From Arbacia lixula (lineage: Eukaryota; Echinodermata; Echinoidea; Arbacioida; Arbaciidae): DNA of 64,000 nucleotides. Every line of letters starts with the position of its first letter. The first letter of the stretch is position 1. Shown one piece after another: positions 1-12,441 of this stretch. The stretch spans positions 8,390,302 through 8,454,301 of the forward strand of contig OZ022596.1 in the NCBI GenBank assembly GCA_963669155.1. The letters run 5' to 3'. Both the position numbers and the translations under genes were made by a program. Under the pieces are notes generated by a model, which made no database searches, was not told the DNA's origin, and was given only the letters and a program-made list of their open reading frames with translations.

Positions 1-525
1 TCATAATATTATCATGATACTTTTTGGGGGGTTTAAGGCAGACATGATCATGGTACAATATGATGATAATATCATGATATTTTCTGCACGGTATCATGAT
101 AATTTTATCGTGATATGATGATGATGATAATTTGATGATTGGTATCATGATATTTGCTGCATAAAGTATCATGATACTTGTATCATGATACTTGTATCAT
201 GATATTTGCTGCTCAGTATCATGATATTTGCTGCTTAGTATCATGATACTTGTATCATGATATTTGCTGCTCAGTATCATGATACTTGTATCATGATATT
301 TGCTACTTAGTATCATGATACTTGTATCATGATACTTGTATCATGATATTTGCTGCTCAGTATCATGATACTTGTATCATGATATTTGCTGCTTAGTATC
401 ATGATACTTGTATCATGATATTTGCTGCTTGGTATCATGATACTTGTATCATGATATTTGCTGATTGGTATCATGATACTTGTATCATGATATTTGCTGC
501 TTAGTATCATGATACTTGTATCATG
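1..525. repeat. 36-bp minisatellite, first arm of an inverted array
   Basis: The unit is about 36 bp: two copies of the palindromic decamer TATCATGATA, separated alternately by CTTG and by TTTGCTGCTTAG or close variants. Some units have lost one decamer, and the first 150 bp are degenerate. Open frames here in both directions are by-products of a repeat whose unit is a multiple of three, not genes. Confidence 0.9.
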
Positions 526-890
526 ATACCAAGCAGCAAATATCATGATACCTATATCATGATACTCCACAGCAAATATCATGATACAAGTATCATGATA
601 CTCCACAGGAAATATCATGATACAAGTATCATGATACTATGGAGCAAATATCATGATACAAGTATCATGATACTAAGCAGCAAATATCATGATACAAGTA
701 TCATGATACTATGGAGCAAATATCATGATACAAGTATCATGATACTAAGCAGCAAATATCATGATACAAGTATCATGATACCAAGCAGCAAATATCACGA
801 TACAAGTATCCTGATACCAAGCAGCAAATATCATGATACTTGTAATATGATACTATGCAGCAAATAGTGTGATACAAATATCATGAGATC
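526..890. repeat. 36-bp minisatellite, second arm in reverse orientation
   Basis: From about 526 the spacer flips to CCAAGCAGCAAA, the reverse complement of the spacer in 1-525, while the palindromic decamer continues. Together the two arms form a long inverted repeat with its centre near 525. Late units (780-890) carry point changes and fade out. Confidence 0.88.
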
Positions 891-2174
891 AATGTATCCA
901 AGGTTGTACTTTTACAGGATAATACATAATGGGAAGTCCTTTTTGTTTCCTGTAATCCGAGAGTCTAATGGTCAAGTACATGTAGCATTCACTAGCAGAG
1001 GTACATCCATTCATGGCGTGGCAACACTGCTTTAAAAATAAAAGAAGAATAGATGTACATATTAGAATAGCAATACATGTACAATACAACATTGAACCTC
1101 TCACTTTTCACAGGGAATCTTACAAAAAACTCTCATGGACAATCTGTGAAGTAAAATATTAAACATTTTATTAAGGAACAATAGTTATGGGAACTACAAA
1201 ACCCACTGACATCATGATATTTACGTTTAAAAATAAAACAATGGAACATAAAAAAACAAACCTAGCAAGTCATAATTAAAGGTTCTTACATGTGCTACAC
1301 TGTACATGCACATAATTGAATAATTCAAAGGGTTACAATGCAAAGTTATTCTAAAACTGAACAGCAAATTTACTTTGTGGATTAAAGGAGTGCTCATGGC
1401 TCTATTCAATGAAAGCTGGAATAGAGGGGAAAACTTTTAAAAAATGAGGAAAAGAGAGTTATAAATTATTCAATAAAACGAACAATCACTGCCAGTAACA
1501 TAAATACAACATGATCTCATGCAAAACGTTCAATTCAACCAAGACACTGACTTACTTGTGCCCTCGCACAAGAATCTACATGTACATTAGCATGTTTTTG
1601 CATGTATGAACTACCGGTAATACAAAAGTCCCTCTCTTTCAGAAAAGAATTTTTTTTTGATGAAAATGTGTATATTAACTAAGTGTATCATGACTATACT
1701 TCATGATACATGTAGACAAAATAAAATGTAGAGTGTATAGCAAGCTTGGTGCATGGTTGCACGACAGTGCAACCTCGGGTTTCAATTCACATGGATTGGC
1801 AAATTGCATTAATTTCTTTATACATATGTACATGTGTTTTCCATTCCATTCAATAAAAAAGTAAAATTTGAAAATGTTTCAAGGACTGGATAGCGTGTAT
1901 GGGTGCTAATCACACAAAGCTACATGTATAACACAATGTGTACTACAGTACATATGCCTTGAGCATGGTAGACCCTTTAGTTACACATACTACACATGTA
2001 TGTATGTAGATTACTGTAAAATATATACAGTGCATTAATCTATAGATTCTGAGCAAGCAAATAAGAACATGTACATATGGCAAACTTATAACCATGCAGA
2101 TTTGGTCATGATATGGTCATGAGCACTTATATTTGAGCCAAAGACTGTGGCTTAATTACATTTTGTATTTTGTT
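891..2174. other. No gene recognised
   Basis: AT-rich sequence with scattered ACATGTA words. A short open frame on the minus strand (889-1104) shows no domain, signal or splice context that I recognise. Confidence 0.5.
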
Positions 2175-2511
2175 TACTGTATAAGCTGTTATTTTCGCGT
2201 ACATATATTTTCGCGAATGGCGGCTTCTGCCACATATTCGCGTGTTGTTAAATTCGCGTTCACGTACACTCATCGGGCGGCCGGGTCGTGCTCATGCTTA
2301 GTAGTCAGTACGTACTACTAGTACTACATGTGTGTGAGGCATGCGCTGTATGCTGCTGCATTTGTTCGCCATGCGTGTTAGTACTTAGTATAATCTCGTA
2401 ATGTTGCAAGTTGATATGAGAATATTTTCGCGTTGTTAAATTCGCGTTTGCTCGTTCATTCGCGAAATTCGCGAAAATAAAACCCTCGCGAAAATAACAG
2501 CTTATACAGTA
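2175..2511. mobile_element. Short TIR element (MITE-like) with TTTTCGCG ends
   Basis: The ends are inverted copies reading TACTGTATAAGCTGTTATTT then TTCGCG, about 26 bp each. The inside holds further TTCGCG(A/T) words and no coding capacity. About 337 bp long. Small size and TIRs fit a non-autonomous DNA transposon; the superfamily is not assigned. Confidence 0.75.
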
Positions 2512-5016
2512 TTCTTTTGAAAATAACACTTTATGGCCCGTCCTTTTTATAAACATCTGCAAACTTCATGAAAGTTTGCACATATCACGTTTCTTTGGGA
2601 TACCAACTGTGAAATTTTAAAGTCAGAGGTACTACAGGTATAACTCTTGTAGAATAAATGAAAATCTAACTACATGTAGTTTTCACTGAGATTTGATTAT
2701 TTTTGTGGTACATGTGTATGCAAAAAGAAATTAAGCTTGATCAATTATCAAAGATTATATCCTCAAAACCAAATATTACGCTTTGTCGAGTCAAGGGAAA
2801 GGTTATATAGCCACTCTGCAAAAGGGACGGGCTACCTTTAAACTGCTTAGATAGCTTTACCGGTACATAACAACAAGTATCAAGGAAAATCAGGAACTCA
2901 AAATCACTCTACAAAGCCTGAACACACACAAACCAGATAGTGTATTGCACATTGATACATTCGAACAGACCAGTGCATTGCAGCTTTGGTTCAGACTTTC
3001 GCATGATTACATTATTTTCCCGAATATACAAGAGATAGTCTTACATGTGATAGCAAATAAAATTAGATGTATAAAGCTTATAGTAAGCCTGTGATGAATA
3101 GTCTCCAGAAATACTAACTGGTTGATAATCTGTTTATTCAGAAAATGATAATTAAGACTAGAGCATTTTGACTGCCACACAGACGATAAATGGGTCTCTG
3201 CCTTTATGTTAGTTAACTGCACCTAATTTAAATTAGTACTCATCTTCATTCAGAAAACTTATGTTTGGTAGAAATTGGACCACTAAATCAATAATTTTGC
3301 CAAAGTCCATTGATCCTTGACCTCTAAGGAATTTGACCTCTAATCTCCACAGTCTATCTCTGTTATATTAATACACTTTGGATCAAGATTGCTGAAAAAT
3401 AGATAATCATATTTCTAGATATTTGGAGAAAGATCACATTTTGGGCTGTAAAAAAAAAAAGGCAAATTTTGACTACGTTAAATGATCTTTCAGGCATTAG
3501 CCCCACCTATAGTAGAGGGCTACGGAAATTTTTGCCAGTGTGAAAAGCATTTACATGTACTAAGTCTGAAGCAAACCTGTAACGTGGTTCTATTTTGCGT
3601 AAAAAGGTTAAAAACTGACAAATTGGGCAATATTTCACAACGTTCATTGGGCGTGTTTATCATCTTTTCAGAATTTGAAACGCGTTTCCAAAGGCCTTTG
3701 CGAACGTGTTTAAAAAAGACGGTGCATTTATCAACTCAATCGCTCAAGTCGAAAACCGACCTTGTCACTGCGCAGCTCTACTGTGCTGTTACACGTGCAC
3801 TGTAGTACAAGAGTGTGCGATCGATGTGTTTACAGAAACACACGGTTTCAAGTCGTTTCAAAACAGTTTTGCGTTTATCTCGCTTCTCTAAACGCGTTTC
3901 TGGCTCAAACGCGTTTAGGATAGCACAAATTTGTGTGTTTCAAAACAGCTTACTGAACGTACCCATAATCAAAACACCTTTGCATTTATCAACTCCATGA
4001 AACACGCTTAAAAAAAATTAAAGGCGTTTGGAAACCTTAATTCAACCAAAGAAAGAGTGGATATACACGCCCATTGACCGTTTTATTGACAATTTTACAC
4101 AGGTCATTAGTTTTTATAAATTACATACTGTACAGGTACCAAGTTTGATGCCAATTCATTGAACCTTTCTCAAGATATTGCAGAAATGATTTCGGAACGG
4201 ATGGACTGACAACCCGAAAACATAATGTAATGCCTCCTTCCACTTTGTGGCAGAGACATAAAATGCATTACAGTTCACATTTTTCAAAATATAAGAACTT
4301 TCTAAATGATACCAGTACATGTATCTACTTCCTAAAATCTTAAATGAATAGTACAAGGTGTACAAATATTTTCTTTTCTGAGAATTGAGGGTGCATGCAC
4401 TGTATGTACAATGTATAAACCAACGTCGTATTACATCAAGATAGTCATGGTCGTTATTAGGTAATATTCTGCAGCAATATTCTTAAAAAGGAAGTCCATG
4501 CTGATATAAAATTGTTTGTAAAGGGACAGTAAACCAGAAATCCCATGTTTAGTAGAATGTTGTGAAGAGTAGCAGACAAATTTGTTATCATTCAAGTGGG
4601 CATACATCACTATATTCTTCTACATGATGGGAATGTTGTATACTGGGTAGGAAACTGGACAGTTTGAGATTGCAGGACTCAATGTGATGCTATTTAAGGC
4701 ATAGCTGATTTTGCTTGTAATGAAAGAAAAAAAAAAACTTCAATAAATCAATGGAGCTTCTGAGCAGCTTCTCCATTTCAATTTTCTAAAAAAGAATCAG
4801 ATTCATACAACTGAAGTTGATACAGTATTAAACACATGTATTCATACATACATGTACATTCCTATACAAAATATATCATTCATTCAACAAGAATTTGCAT
4901 TTGATTCATTGCAAGTTTTAAACAATCATTACTGTCTTATCCTGCATCTAACTGTGGACTTCCCCAGAAAGAAATATCATTAATTGCTCAACCCTACACT
5001 GTGTACAATACTAACA
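2512..5016. other. No gene recognised; possible decayed inverted-end element at 3640-4075
   Basis: Mostly AT-rich unique-looking sequence. Between about 3640 and 4075, CATTGGGCGTGT near the left matches in inverted form ACACGCCCATTG near the right, and the interior has several AACGCGTTT words. This may be an old TIR element, but the ends are poorly matched. Confidence 0.35.
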
Positions 5017-5584
5017 CTTACTTCTTCCCTGCCTTAGCCTTTCTCTGATTGGTTTGTTTGTTCCTGCGTCGGCTGAAATCTCTGTGTACATACCGTGGGT
5101 AGGAGAGCTGAAAATAGTGTGTTGAGAAAGCATAAAAAATAATTACAATAAAATTGACTTGAATATATGCCACCTACTTAAACTACTTCTACTTAAACTA
5201 GTAGGGATTCAAAGCTTTCAATGATATCAAGCATATTAAGTCAACTGTTCAAAGCACAACCAATATAATATATTATCATAGAAGAAATCAATGATATCTT
5301 ATGCAGAGAAAGATGTGTCCCCTGCTGTCTGCTCTGTTGTCATATTTTTAAGTTAGTGATGCCTGTTGAACATAACTCCACATAATACAGATTACAGGTA
5401 CACTCATAGCAATAAAGAGGCATAATTCTCTCCTTTTCCCATTAAGAATTTCCTAAGTAACGCTATGGCACATATAGCAAATCTTACTCGGACAAATCTG
5501 TGATCGATTTCTAAATCTAAAATGGGGAGTAGAAATCTTTTTGATATGAATCTTTTTTGCACCAATATAAACTTGTGATTAAGC

Positions 5585-6860
5585 GCCTGAGTCATATCCA
5601 TTTTTTTGTAAGCCGGGGCTCGTTGGCATTGTTCCGGTCGAGCTTCGGTGCATCAATAAATTCGGGGCGAAGTCGGCACAGTGACAAATTGTGTACAACG
5701 GATAGCGGAGCGTGAACGCTAGCGGTCGTGTACATTTTTGCTTATTACATGACGTCATCCAGCCACTGCCGAGAGCCAATTTATGAATGAAAATATAGTA
5801 AGCATGCACAGTGCAAGCCTTCCATTTCCCCACACAGTATTCCACCAAAACAAGCGTGCAATTCTCTATCACCTCGTACCAAAATGGACCTAGAATTTCA
5901 CTTTTCTATATTTGACATGAATTATGAAAGGTATCTATTTTCTCACTGATACTGCACAGGTAAGCATATTTCGATTACTTCTTGCTTTTCCGTCAAAATC
6001 TTACGAATTAGTATCGATATGGCATCGTGTTCGTTGGAATTTGTGAGTCTATCGTAACATGCACAAAGTCAATTGGCTTCCGGGTTCGGAGCGTCGCGTG
6101 AATACGCATGAAATTGCAGAGTTTCTATAATTTTTGATCGATACCGGAGCAATCCGATCACGAGCCAAGACCATTTCTCGTGTACGCAACGTGACTGGAT
6201 ATCGTTATCGCTATTGATACTTCCGCACGCAGTCCGAAGGAATTATTTTGACAACCACGTGGTGTGAAAAGAAGTAGCGCATTAAATGAGGTTGCTTACC
6301 TTAATTATATATTAACGTACAGAAACTTGCTTGTGCTTTTCTATGGGAAAAAATCTCGTTCTTGCCAGCCATAAATTGAAGCTAGCGATTATTTCCGATC
6401 GTATTTACCGCATACGCGAGAACGAAACTTGGTCAGTTGGAACAATAGCTGCCATTGAGAACGAGATTATTTTATGTCATACCACTGGAACATAATATAC
6501 CGTATATCGTCGATACCGGAATAAGTGGTACCGAGAACCTCGAGTCAAGCTAGCTTGCTAGCTCCCAGCTTGGCACGCGCGCGCGGCATGCATCACTCGT
6601 ACTTTTCATTGATTCTGATCAATGCACCGGTTTCTACAAAACGGCTCCAGGGCTCGAAAGCTTCGATCGAGGCCCGGCTTACAAATCGAATCGACTCAGG
6701 CTTACTTGTGATGCCAAACTTCTTTATCTGTGATCATTGGAGTTCACCGCATGCATATGCTTGACATGTTAACCGCATAGATTTACTGCTTGTTTTTCAA
6801 CTTGGAAAAGGCCAGTACTTGTCTTTGAGATTTCAGAAGAGAGACAGATTGAGCTTTCAT
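5585..6860. other. Relatively GC- and CpG-rich block, no gene recognised
   Basis: CpG is clearly more frequent here (for example 5615-5740, 6000-6260 and 6370-6700) than in the surrounding AT-rich DNA. An open frame at 6525-6764 gives no recognisable domain. It could be a promoter-like block or an old element; the sequence does not decide. Confidence 0.35.
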
Positions 6861-6864
6861 CATA

Positions 6865-6940
6865 TTCTGTCGCTCTGCAGCTACATGTATATAGGTACGA
6901 GCTCAATCTCGTACCTACATGTAGCTGCAGAGCGACAGAA
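6865..6940. repeat. Near-perfect inverted repeat (hairpin)
   Basis: The arms start TTCTGTCGCTCTGCAGCTAC and end with its reverse complement, and continue inward to CTCGTACC/GGTACGAG around a short CTCAAT loop. The left arm has one extra TATA. Arms are about 33-37 bp. Confidence 0.8.
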
Positions 6941-9348
6941 CACATTAGAACACATCTAAATGTGGTAACTTAATCTGAGATGACATGCAAGGTATGAGAG
7001 TGCTTTCTGCAAACATTAGAAACATTGAAGAATTCATACCTTTTGATGGCGCTGACCTTGCCAGGATGTAGTACGGGCCGGTTGATGGTTTCTGCACCAT
7101 GTAGATTGCGCTTCTTCCCTGTCAATGATAAGCAGTCCGCACTTCAATGCCGAACACAGCAACAGTCAAGTCCCTTGACCAAGACCACCTGATCCCTGGT
7201 GAGAATCATCCTCTCCTGAGGACATTTGGAGCTGAAAAAGCACACACACAACAAAAAACATAATTAATAAATGTATCTTGATTACCACAGCAGTATCAAT
7301 TTGTGTGATGTGCTAAATGTAATGTAAAAATGTAACATTTCACAACCTGCAATAATATAGAATGGTTGCTAACTAGCTTAACGTTCAGTCCTGCAGGTCA
7401 ATCTTATTTTTGGTAATTTCTATTCATGCGTACAGTTCACATTTAAAAACAAATGGGACGTCATGGTTATCATCACTCCAATTACAGCAATAAAATGTCA
7501 TATCAATGGAAATAAATTCATGGTGGATCAATGCACCATTTAATAGCTTGGCTCAAGATTTGAAGTAAACATGCCATAATTTAATGCAAAAAGTACTGCA
7601 TTGCAATTACAATAAACAACATCTATGACACTTACTCTCTTGATGTGTTGTTTGATGCCAATTGTAGCATACAGGAACACAAGTAGGCCTGCCTTCCTAC
7701 GCCTTCCTTCATTTGGACAAGAAGAGTATGTAGCTTTGAAATCCTAAAAAGAAAATAAAGTATCACAAATATGCTTGGAAGTCATGGGAATCTACTTTTA
7801 AATCAAAATAGTCTAAATTACTATGTACATAGTTGCGTGTCCTATAAAAGTCCAAAGATATAGTGTACATGTATTCTTACTTTTCTGGCACGCAGATGCT
7901 AAAAATACCATTTATTTTTAAGCATGAATATTTTTTTATAACCTTTAATAGATAGTCTAGTCGATTGTTATTTCATTTAAAAGTAGACAATACATTAAAT
8001 AAAGATATAAACTCGAGTTCTGATTACCACCAAAGCCAGATGATCAGGTATACGGTACTATCTATTAATACATACATGATAATAAGCATTGCATACGTAA
8101 GAATTCTTCAATTAATCATGATTGGGACTAAAATTAATGATCTGGCCAAGGGGCCATGCATGCTTACTACGTTTGTAATTTTCAGTCATTCATTCTTTCA
8201 ATTGCCCTCAATATGTTAAAACAATGTAATTATCATATGGTAACAATTCACCAAACTTTTAAAGACCTGATCTCAAACCGATTGCTTACGAGCTCTTTAA
8301 TTTAGTAGCTTTAAATTATGATTTCATATCTTTGACAAAGCATCAAGTATGGAAAGTGAACTATAAATTATTACAAACCTGTGTTCATCCAGGGCATCCA
8401 TGCCAGACTGCTATGGACATTCCAGGGGGTAATAGTACAGGCATGCTTCATTTGTCTTGGTAGTGTCTAGCCTCCCTCCTCGCACAAATCTGAAGAAATT
8501 AAAAAGGGAATAAAATTATATCAGTATTTTGGACAGCAGTCACAGCACAATTTGATGTATTCGCAATAAGTTACATGTAGTTAAACGAGTCACATCACAT
8601 ATGAAATGGCTTTCCATGTTGAAGAAGTTTGGGGTTAATCTTAGTTCTTGCCTATCATGCGTAACTACAACTCAATAACAGTTATAACTGTACGAGGTGA
8701 ATCGTATAACCACCATCGGTCAGCAGCCCATTCTCACAGCAGACTCCTTACTCCTAGTCCTAGCCCTATGAGGAACCCCACGGCTATGGCATAGGGTACT
8801 ACATCAAGCTTTTAAAATTTATAAAAATCGCATCGTTTTGGTTTGCTAAGCTGCTTGGAAAAACGGCTGCATAGAAATCACAAAAATCCTCTTACTGAGT
8901 TTTAAAGTATAATCCTTAAGCCAGCATGACAGGCATTTTTTATGTCTAGTTGACGTTGCTTTCTGTGTCAAAATCAGCGATTTAGACGGATAGGGTATAT
9001 TTTTGGACGCAGCACGGTTACTCTTGCCGGCTTCAAAAAATTGCATCCTTTATCGACATCAGACGCTCGTAATACATTTTCAATGAGGCTTGATATTGAT
9101 ACCAACTGGGCTTAATATCGAGAGCAATGGGCTTCATATCGATAATTGATGTTTTGAAACTAGCAAAAGATAGCGTGCAAAAATATCACTGATTTAGGCA
9201 CAGAAAGCAACCTCAAAAAGATACCCTTCTAACCCTACTAACTTGGCCTGACTTGGTAAGAGTATTTTTGTGACTTCTACCGAGCCGTTTTACCAAACGC
9301 TTACCAAACCAAAATGTTGATGCGTTTTCAATAGTTCAACATACATGT
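6941..9348. other. No gene recognised apart from the minus-strand exon-like blocks
   Basis: AT-rich sequence holding only the exon-like blocks at 7040-7231, 7636-7743 and 8379-8489. No protein domain was recognised on either strand. Confidence 0.4.
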
Positions 9349-10184
9349 GGCGCTAGTTCATTAGTGTATCCAGCCACCAATTTCCTTGAATGTTGGGTTC
9401 GACTACTAATAAATCGACCCGTACACATGAATGCATTCAAGTACATTGATCACATGTGAATGGCTAAATGTATTGAATGTATAATTGCACTATATGTTTG
9501 AAATTTTTATCAATGTTAGATATTCCCTCTTCACATTTCTAATAAATTATACGTTCTGTCAAGGCTGCCATCTTGGCTGTTCGAGAATGTACACGAATAA
9601 ATAGGAATTGATGCATGTGCATAAGCTTTAATCTTCACCATCACAGCTGCCGTCGCGCAATGAAATTATCAACCACTTTAGTTTGTAAACAATAAAAAAA
9701 AATACAACATGGATAAATATCATCTTTAAACCAGCCACGAGACAATTCAGGTATATATTCTGCGTAAATGTAAGTTTTGAGCAAAGAGAATTGTTAAAAT
9801 TTACTGATCTAATCACGACTTTGTTGCTCCAAAGCCTCCAAAGCTCAGTGCTACGAAGCCCGCTCACTGCGTGACTATTTTCTATATTTTGAGGATTATT
9901 TTGTCCGCAGTTGTCCGCGGACATTGCTTGAAATTGACCCCTTTTTCCTTGTTTTTGGTAACGATCATGCAGTCCCTAATTCACATTGAGTGACCGCACC
10001 GGGCTCCAAAGCGTTTTACCAAACACTTACCAAACCACTGGTCGCAGTAAGCCAGGGTCAGGGTTAGGTTTAGATCTATGTTTAGGGTTAGGTCTCTTAC
10101 CAGGATTATGTTCAGGGTTAGGTTTAGGGTTCAAATTCATAAAATAATTGCCAAAGTATATGGATACACTTATGAACTAGCGCC
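9349..10184. mobile_element. TIR element with GGCGCTAGTTCAT ends
   Basis: The left end GGCGCTAGTTCATTAGTGTA is matched inverted at the right end (10161-10184, TACACTTATGAACTAGCGCC). Near each end is a TTACCAAAC(G/A)CTTACCAAACC motif. The inside has an uncharacterised open frame (9628-9924, minus) and a degenerate TTAGGG-like run (10045-10135). A lone copy of the same end lies at 62131-62152. Confidence 0.65.
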
Positions 10185-10784
10185 CATACTATGTAGGACC
10201 CCACGCTAGGCAGGAGCGAAAGGGCTACCTTATTCCCAGTAAGACAAGATTCAGGCTAGCACCTCTCCCCAAATTAACTTGAGTCAAGATCAGTTTGATT
10301 TTTATCTTATAAATTAGGATCTAGAGTCTCATAAAACTTACTTGAATAGCAATTTACATTAGAATATCACGGAAGAGTAGATTAATTAGCACCTAAAACA
10401 GTACATACAAATTCAAAGAGTAGAGAAACGTTGACACTAACGACAGGAAAACTTGCAGGTATATTACTAATACTAACACCATTGTTTATACATTGGAACA
10501 GTATGTATGCTTATGTACAGCTAACTAGTAATGTGAGTGTGAATGTGACAATAATTATGTAAGAAACATGGTATCTTCAACTTCACAAATCCTACAGTAA
10601 ATACCATAAGGTCTTACCTGATGTGACAGAGATGATGATGATGACACATTTTGCCCCAAAATTAACTGCTATTCTGATCCTTCATGCCCCAACCGCTCAA
10701 CACTGCAGCCGCTCAAAATGAACTGGCGCTCAATTCAAGCTGCATGGCTCGCGCTCTGATTGGACGCCAACAATAGCTCAACGG

Positions 10785-10793
10785 ACACACACA

Positions 10794-10837
<44 letters not shown>

Positions 10838-11540
10838 GCACACACACACTCACACATACACGCACATCACACTTTAAAAAAAAATATATTTTTTTTTTTA
10901 TTATTTTTTATCACACACACGCACACACACACTCACACACACACACACAATCACACACACACACACACACACACTTACACATACACACACACATACACAC
11001 ACACTCACACACATGCACTTACACACACACCCACACGCACACACACAATCACACACACACATACACGAACATACAAACACACTCACACACACTTACACAC
11101 ACACACACACACACACAATCACACACACACGCACATACACACACACGCACACACACGCACATACACACACACGCACACACACACACACTCACGCACACAC
11201 TCACACACACACTCACACACACACGCACACACACATTTACACATACACGCACATAAACACACTAACACACACTTACACACACACCCACACACACAATCAC
11301 ACACACGCACATATACACACACGTAAACACACTCACACATACGCACGCACACACACATCCGCTCACGCACCTACTCACACACACACATACACGCACACAC
11401 ACAGACGTACACACACGTAGGCCTACACACACACATAGACACACACATATATGCACACACAAACACACAGACAGACACACACATACGCGCAGACAGACAT
11501 ACAGATACACAGACAGACAGACACACACACATACAGACAC
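10785..11540. repeat. Long CA/TG microsatellite
   Basis: About 750 bp of (CA)n on the plus strand, broken by CATA, CACG, CACT and CAGA variants and one AT-rich interruption (10874-10912). A smaller CA run continues at 11608-11643. Long His/Thr and Cys/Val open frames in this stretch are repeat artefacts. Confidence 0.97.
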
Positions 11541-11562
11541 ATATCACAATATTTATCAAGTA

Positions 11563-12155
11563 TCATCATTCATATCATGATATTTGCTGAATTTTATCAT
11601 GATGGAAACACACAAACACATACACACAGACACACACACACACAACTTAGTAAATGTAAATGTCATGACAAATGCTAGCATCATGCATGGTATTGTGAAA
11701 ATATCATGATCACATCATAATCTGATAATATCATGATATCTTGGTTCTTCTGTAAATGGTATCTTTGGAAATATCATGATATAACTGCCAATATCATAGT
11801 ATTCTAACAAATATCATGGTAACATGATAATACTTCTGTTAATATCATGATAACATCATGGTACTCCTGCGCATATCATGAAAATATCATAGTATCTCTG
11901 CAACTGTCATGATACTTTTGCGAATATCATGGTAAAATCATAATATTTCGGTGAATATCATGATAATATCATAGTATTTCTGCAACTATCGTGATACTTT
12001 GGCGAATATCATGATACAATCATAATATTTTGGTAAATATCATGATAATATCATAGTATTTCTGCAACTATCATGATACTTTTGCGAATATCATGATAAA
12101 ATCATAATATTTTGGTGAATATCATGATAATATCATGATAATAGTATAATACTTT
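11563..12155. repeat. Second TATCATGATA-type array with an 82-bp higher-order unit
   Basis: ATATCATGATA words recur throughout. From about 11880 the array shows a higher-order unit of about 82 bp (AATCATAATATTT near 11936, 12018 and 12100), each holding a series of ATCATGAT or ATCATAGT palindromes. It shares the core word of the array at 1-890 but has different spacers. Confidence 0.85.
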
Positions 12156-12359
12156 TTTGTAAGGGTACATTTTATGTCAAATTTTTTTTTGGAAAATGAT
12201 AGTTTTTCTCAAAAGGATACATGTATTTACCATTTCACCTGTTCACATGTTTTTACACACATATTGCTATGAAAAAAATGTATTCCGTCATTAAAGAACA
12301 TGAAGGCAAATTTATGGGAAAATTGATACACAATATATATGTATTGCCTTTCTTTGCAG

Positions 12360-12441
12360 CTCTACTTTGCAGGAGTCATTGGCTCGGATAAATCAGATAT
12401 GGCCATTGATGATATCTACATCGCTGAAATGACTTGTAACG
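12360..12441 (+). CDS. Exon 1 in window: end of MAM domain A
   Basis: Acceptor TTTGCAG, donor GGTAAGA, phase 0 in and phase 1 out. It reads LYFAGVIGSDKSDMAIDDIY and ends in the domain's last Cys (MTCN). The earlier exons of this domain are not found in the 12.3 kb to the left, so the preceding intron is very long or begins outside the window. Confidence 0.88.

Larger units (their letters stand above)
5022..10700 (-). ncRNA. Candidate spliced minus-strand transcript (five exon-like blocks)
   Basis: Five blocks look like exons on the minus strand: first block about 10618-10700 (donor GTAAGA), 8379-8489 (acceptor TTCAG, donor GTTTGT), 7636-7743 (TTTTAG, GTAAGT), 7040-7231 (TTTCAG, GTATGA) and 5022-5107 (TTTCAG, then GTAAGT, with a TAA in one frame). 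Joined, they give no long open frame. One start (in the first block) runs MCHHHHLCHIRF into the second block and stops after about 36 codons. The last block is rich in Lys and Arg in one frame, but I recognise no family. A long non-coding RNA, a decayed gene or chance splice-like matches are all possible. Confidence 0.28.

Noticed and set aside
313-867. Repetitive YHDTSIMI-type proteins on both strands
   Set aside because: The 36-bp minisatellite is a multiple of three and its core is palindromic, so both strands are open. No flanking gene structure.
10760-11678. His/Thr-rich and Cys/Val-rich open frames
   Set aside because: Translations of the CA/TG microsatellite in several frames.
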